Shown piece after piece: positions 61,997-64,000 of a DNA stretch of 64,000 bases. Position 1 is the first letter of the stretch, and the number at the start of each line of letters is the position of its first letter. The DNA comes from CALABS01 sp050260775. GTDB taxonomy: Bacteria; Pseudomonadota; Alphaproteobacteria; Rhodospirillales; Magnetospirillaceae. The position numbers were made by a program, and so were the translations under genes. Location: the NCBI GenBank assembly GCA_050260775.1, contig JBLNCP010000059.1, positions 19,368 through 83,367 of the forward strand, in the 5' to 3' direction. Under the pieces are notes generated by a model, which worked only from the letters and a program-made list of their open reading frames with translations, did no database searches and was not told where the DNA came from.

Positions 61997-62617
61997 TTAG
62001 AACGCCAGGCTGACCAGGGCGCCCAGCCCGAACACCATCAGCAACGCCCCGGACACGTGGTTGAGCAGGCGGATGCGCTCGGGGGTGAAACGGGCGCGGA
62101 CCAGGATGGTGAGTTCGGTCAGCACCAGCCACCACAGGCTCGATCCCAGGAACATGCCCAGCACCAGCAGGCTGGACTCGCCCGCGCCGGTGGGATGGAT
62201 GGTGGTGCCCAGCGCCGCGAACACCCCCATGACGCCGAGGATGGTGCCGGGGTTGGTGATGGTGATCAGGAAGGTGGACAGGAAGTCGCGCCACATGCCG
62301 GGCCCGCGCCCTTCCGGCGGCTCGACCGCGAAGACGGCGGCCCACCACGTGCGGGCACCCAGCCCCAGCATGAACAGGCCGCCCACCGTCTTGAGCATGG
62401 CGGCGTGGCCGTTGAGGAAATGCGACACCGCCCCCAGCCCCAGCCCGACGACGGCGCCGAAGGTGCAGTCGGCCAGCGCGGCCCCCAGGCCGGCCACGAA
62501 GGCGGCCAGCCGGCCGTCGGCCATGGCCTTGCGGATGCACAGGATGCCCACCGGCCCGATGGGGGCCGCCACGACGAAGCCGATGGCGATGGCGCGCAGG
62601 AACAGGAACCCGTCCAC
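61997..62617 (-). CDS. LysE/RhtB-family amino-acid exporter
   Basis: 206-aa membrane exporter with about six helices. FVVAAPIGPVGILCIRKAMADGRLAAFVAGLGAALADCTFGAVVGLGLG is the LysE N-terminal signature, and FLSTFLITITNPGTILGVMGVFAALG the conserved Asn-Pro loop. Members export lysine, threonine, homoserine or leucine analogues; the substrate is unknown here. The 248-bp gap upstream (62618-62865) holds a GC-rich hairpin and the groEL terminator and no gene. Confidence 0.9.
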   Translation of the reverse strand: MDGFLFLRAIAIGFVVAAPIGPVGILCIRKAMADGRLAAFVAGLGAALADCTFGAVVGLGLGAVSHFLNGHAAMLKTVGGLFMLGLGARTWWAAVFAVEPPEGRGPGMWRDFLSTFLITITNPGTILGVMGVFAALGTTIHPTGAGESSLLVLGMFLGSSLWWLVLTELTILVRARFTPERIRLLNHVSGALLMVFGLGALVSLAF

Positions 62618-62752
62618 GAACTCAGACCCCTTGCGTCGAGGCAGCGGAGGAAAGCAGAAAACGGCGCCGGTGTCACCCCGGCCGCGGCATTGGATGCCCC
62701 ACCCAACCCTCTACCACGCGCTGCGCGGGGGAGGGCTTGCCGTGGGTGATCT

Positions 62753-62778
62753 CCCTCCCCCACGGATGCGGGGGAGGG
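62753..62778. repeat. GC-rich hairpin
   Basis: CCCTCCCCC (62753-62761), 8-nt loop, GGGGGAGGG (62770-62778): a perfect 9-bp stem of the CCCTCCCC/GGGGAGGG type. It lies between the groEL terminator and lysE; no function can be assigned. Confidence 0.6.
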
Positions 62779-62795
62779 CCGGGGAAGGGGCTTGT

Positions 62796-62831
62796 CAAAA
62801 AGAAACCCCCCTCCCGTCGCCGGGAGGGGGG
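62796..62831 (-). terminator. Rho-independent terminator of groEL
   Basis: Minus strand CCCCCCTCCCG, loop GCGA, CGGGAGGGGGG (62831-62821 and 62816-62806), followed by TTTCTTTTTG. An 11-bp GC stem and U tract beginning 35 bp past the groEL stop. Confidence 0.95.
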
Positions 62832-62865
62832 CTTCCATGCAGACCGTTGGGCCTGGGGACCGGAC

Positions 62866-64000
<1,135 letters not shown>

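Noticed and set aside
62641..62865. A small gene between lysE and groEL
   Set aside because: Only GC-rich hairpins and the groEL terminator are visible; frames there lack starts and homology.

Overview
The window is GC-rich, densely packed bacterial chromosome. Gene content and order point to an alphaproteobacterium, most likely Rhodospirillales and Magnetospirillum/Phaeospirillum-like. The evidence is a FlbD-type flagellar sigma-54 activator, a DivL-like PAS kinase, the kdsD-lptC-lptA-lptB-rpoN-ptsN order, rpsT-dnaA-dnaN-recF-gyrB, and Rhodospirillum-type short palindromic intergenic repeats. There is no rRNA operon, so the genus is an inference. No CRISPR array, prophage or insertion sequence was seen.

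Layout. 1-4.1 kb: two methyl-accepting chemotaxis proteins facing each other and a tRNA-Leu(UAA). 4.1-8.3 kb: two tandem sensor kinases, one a DivL-like protein whose phospho-accepting histidine is alanine. 8.4-13.4 kb: YqaA-type membrane protein, a Rieske protein gene without cytochrome b/c1 genes, pmbA, a lipoprotein, and a TetR-methyltransferase pair. 13.5-19.6 kb: secA (minus strand) with a structured leader, a parvulin foldase, argJ and a GNAT-Nudix fusion. 20.1-36.1 kb: a flagellar cluster in two units, each behind a sigma-54 promoter: fliK-flgD-flgE, and fliF-fliG-fliH-fliN-flbD-flhA-flhF-flhG plus a second FliK-like gene. 36.1-43.8 kb: a J-domain/zinc/SH3 membrane protein; a compact arsenic operon (arsR-arsC-acr3-Cys-rich protein) behind a perfect operator palindrome; a TauE transporter; an exported hydrolase; a Tat-exported metallo-beta-lactamase-fold protein; and a low-GC membrane protein. 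43.9-51.1 kb: the replication-gene block gyrB-recF-dnaN-dnaA, a 560-bp non-coding region with an AT-rich run of hairpins (candidate replication or dnaA control region), and rpsT. 51.2-62.6 kb: accA with an apparently leaderless promoter, a glycosyltransferase, a TVP38 protein, a BON lipoprotein, the lipopolysaccharide-transport operon running into rpoN, ptsN, an FzlA-like GST, a polysaccharide deacetylase, a GNAT and a LysE exporter. 62.8-64 kb: the 3' two thirds of groEL with its terminator.

How the parts connect. RpoN (57.8 kb) and its likely activator FlbD (29 kb) are in the same window as two sigma-54 promoters for hook and basal-body genes, so the regulators and targets of one flagellar tier can be read together. 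The lpt genes build the cytoplasmic and periplasmic part of the LPS export bridge. KdsD supplies the Kdo precursor. The ars genes overlap at every junction and look translationally coupled; the fourth gene, with two CxxC motifs and a CC pair near each end, is the least understood member and a good candidate for an undescribed arsenic-handling protein.
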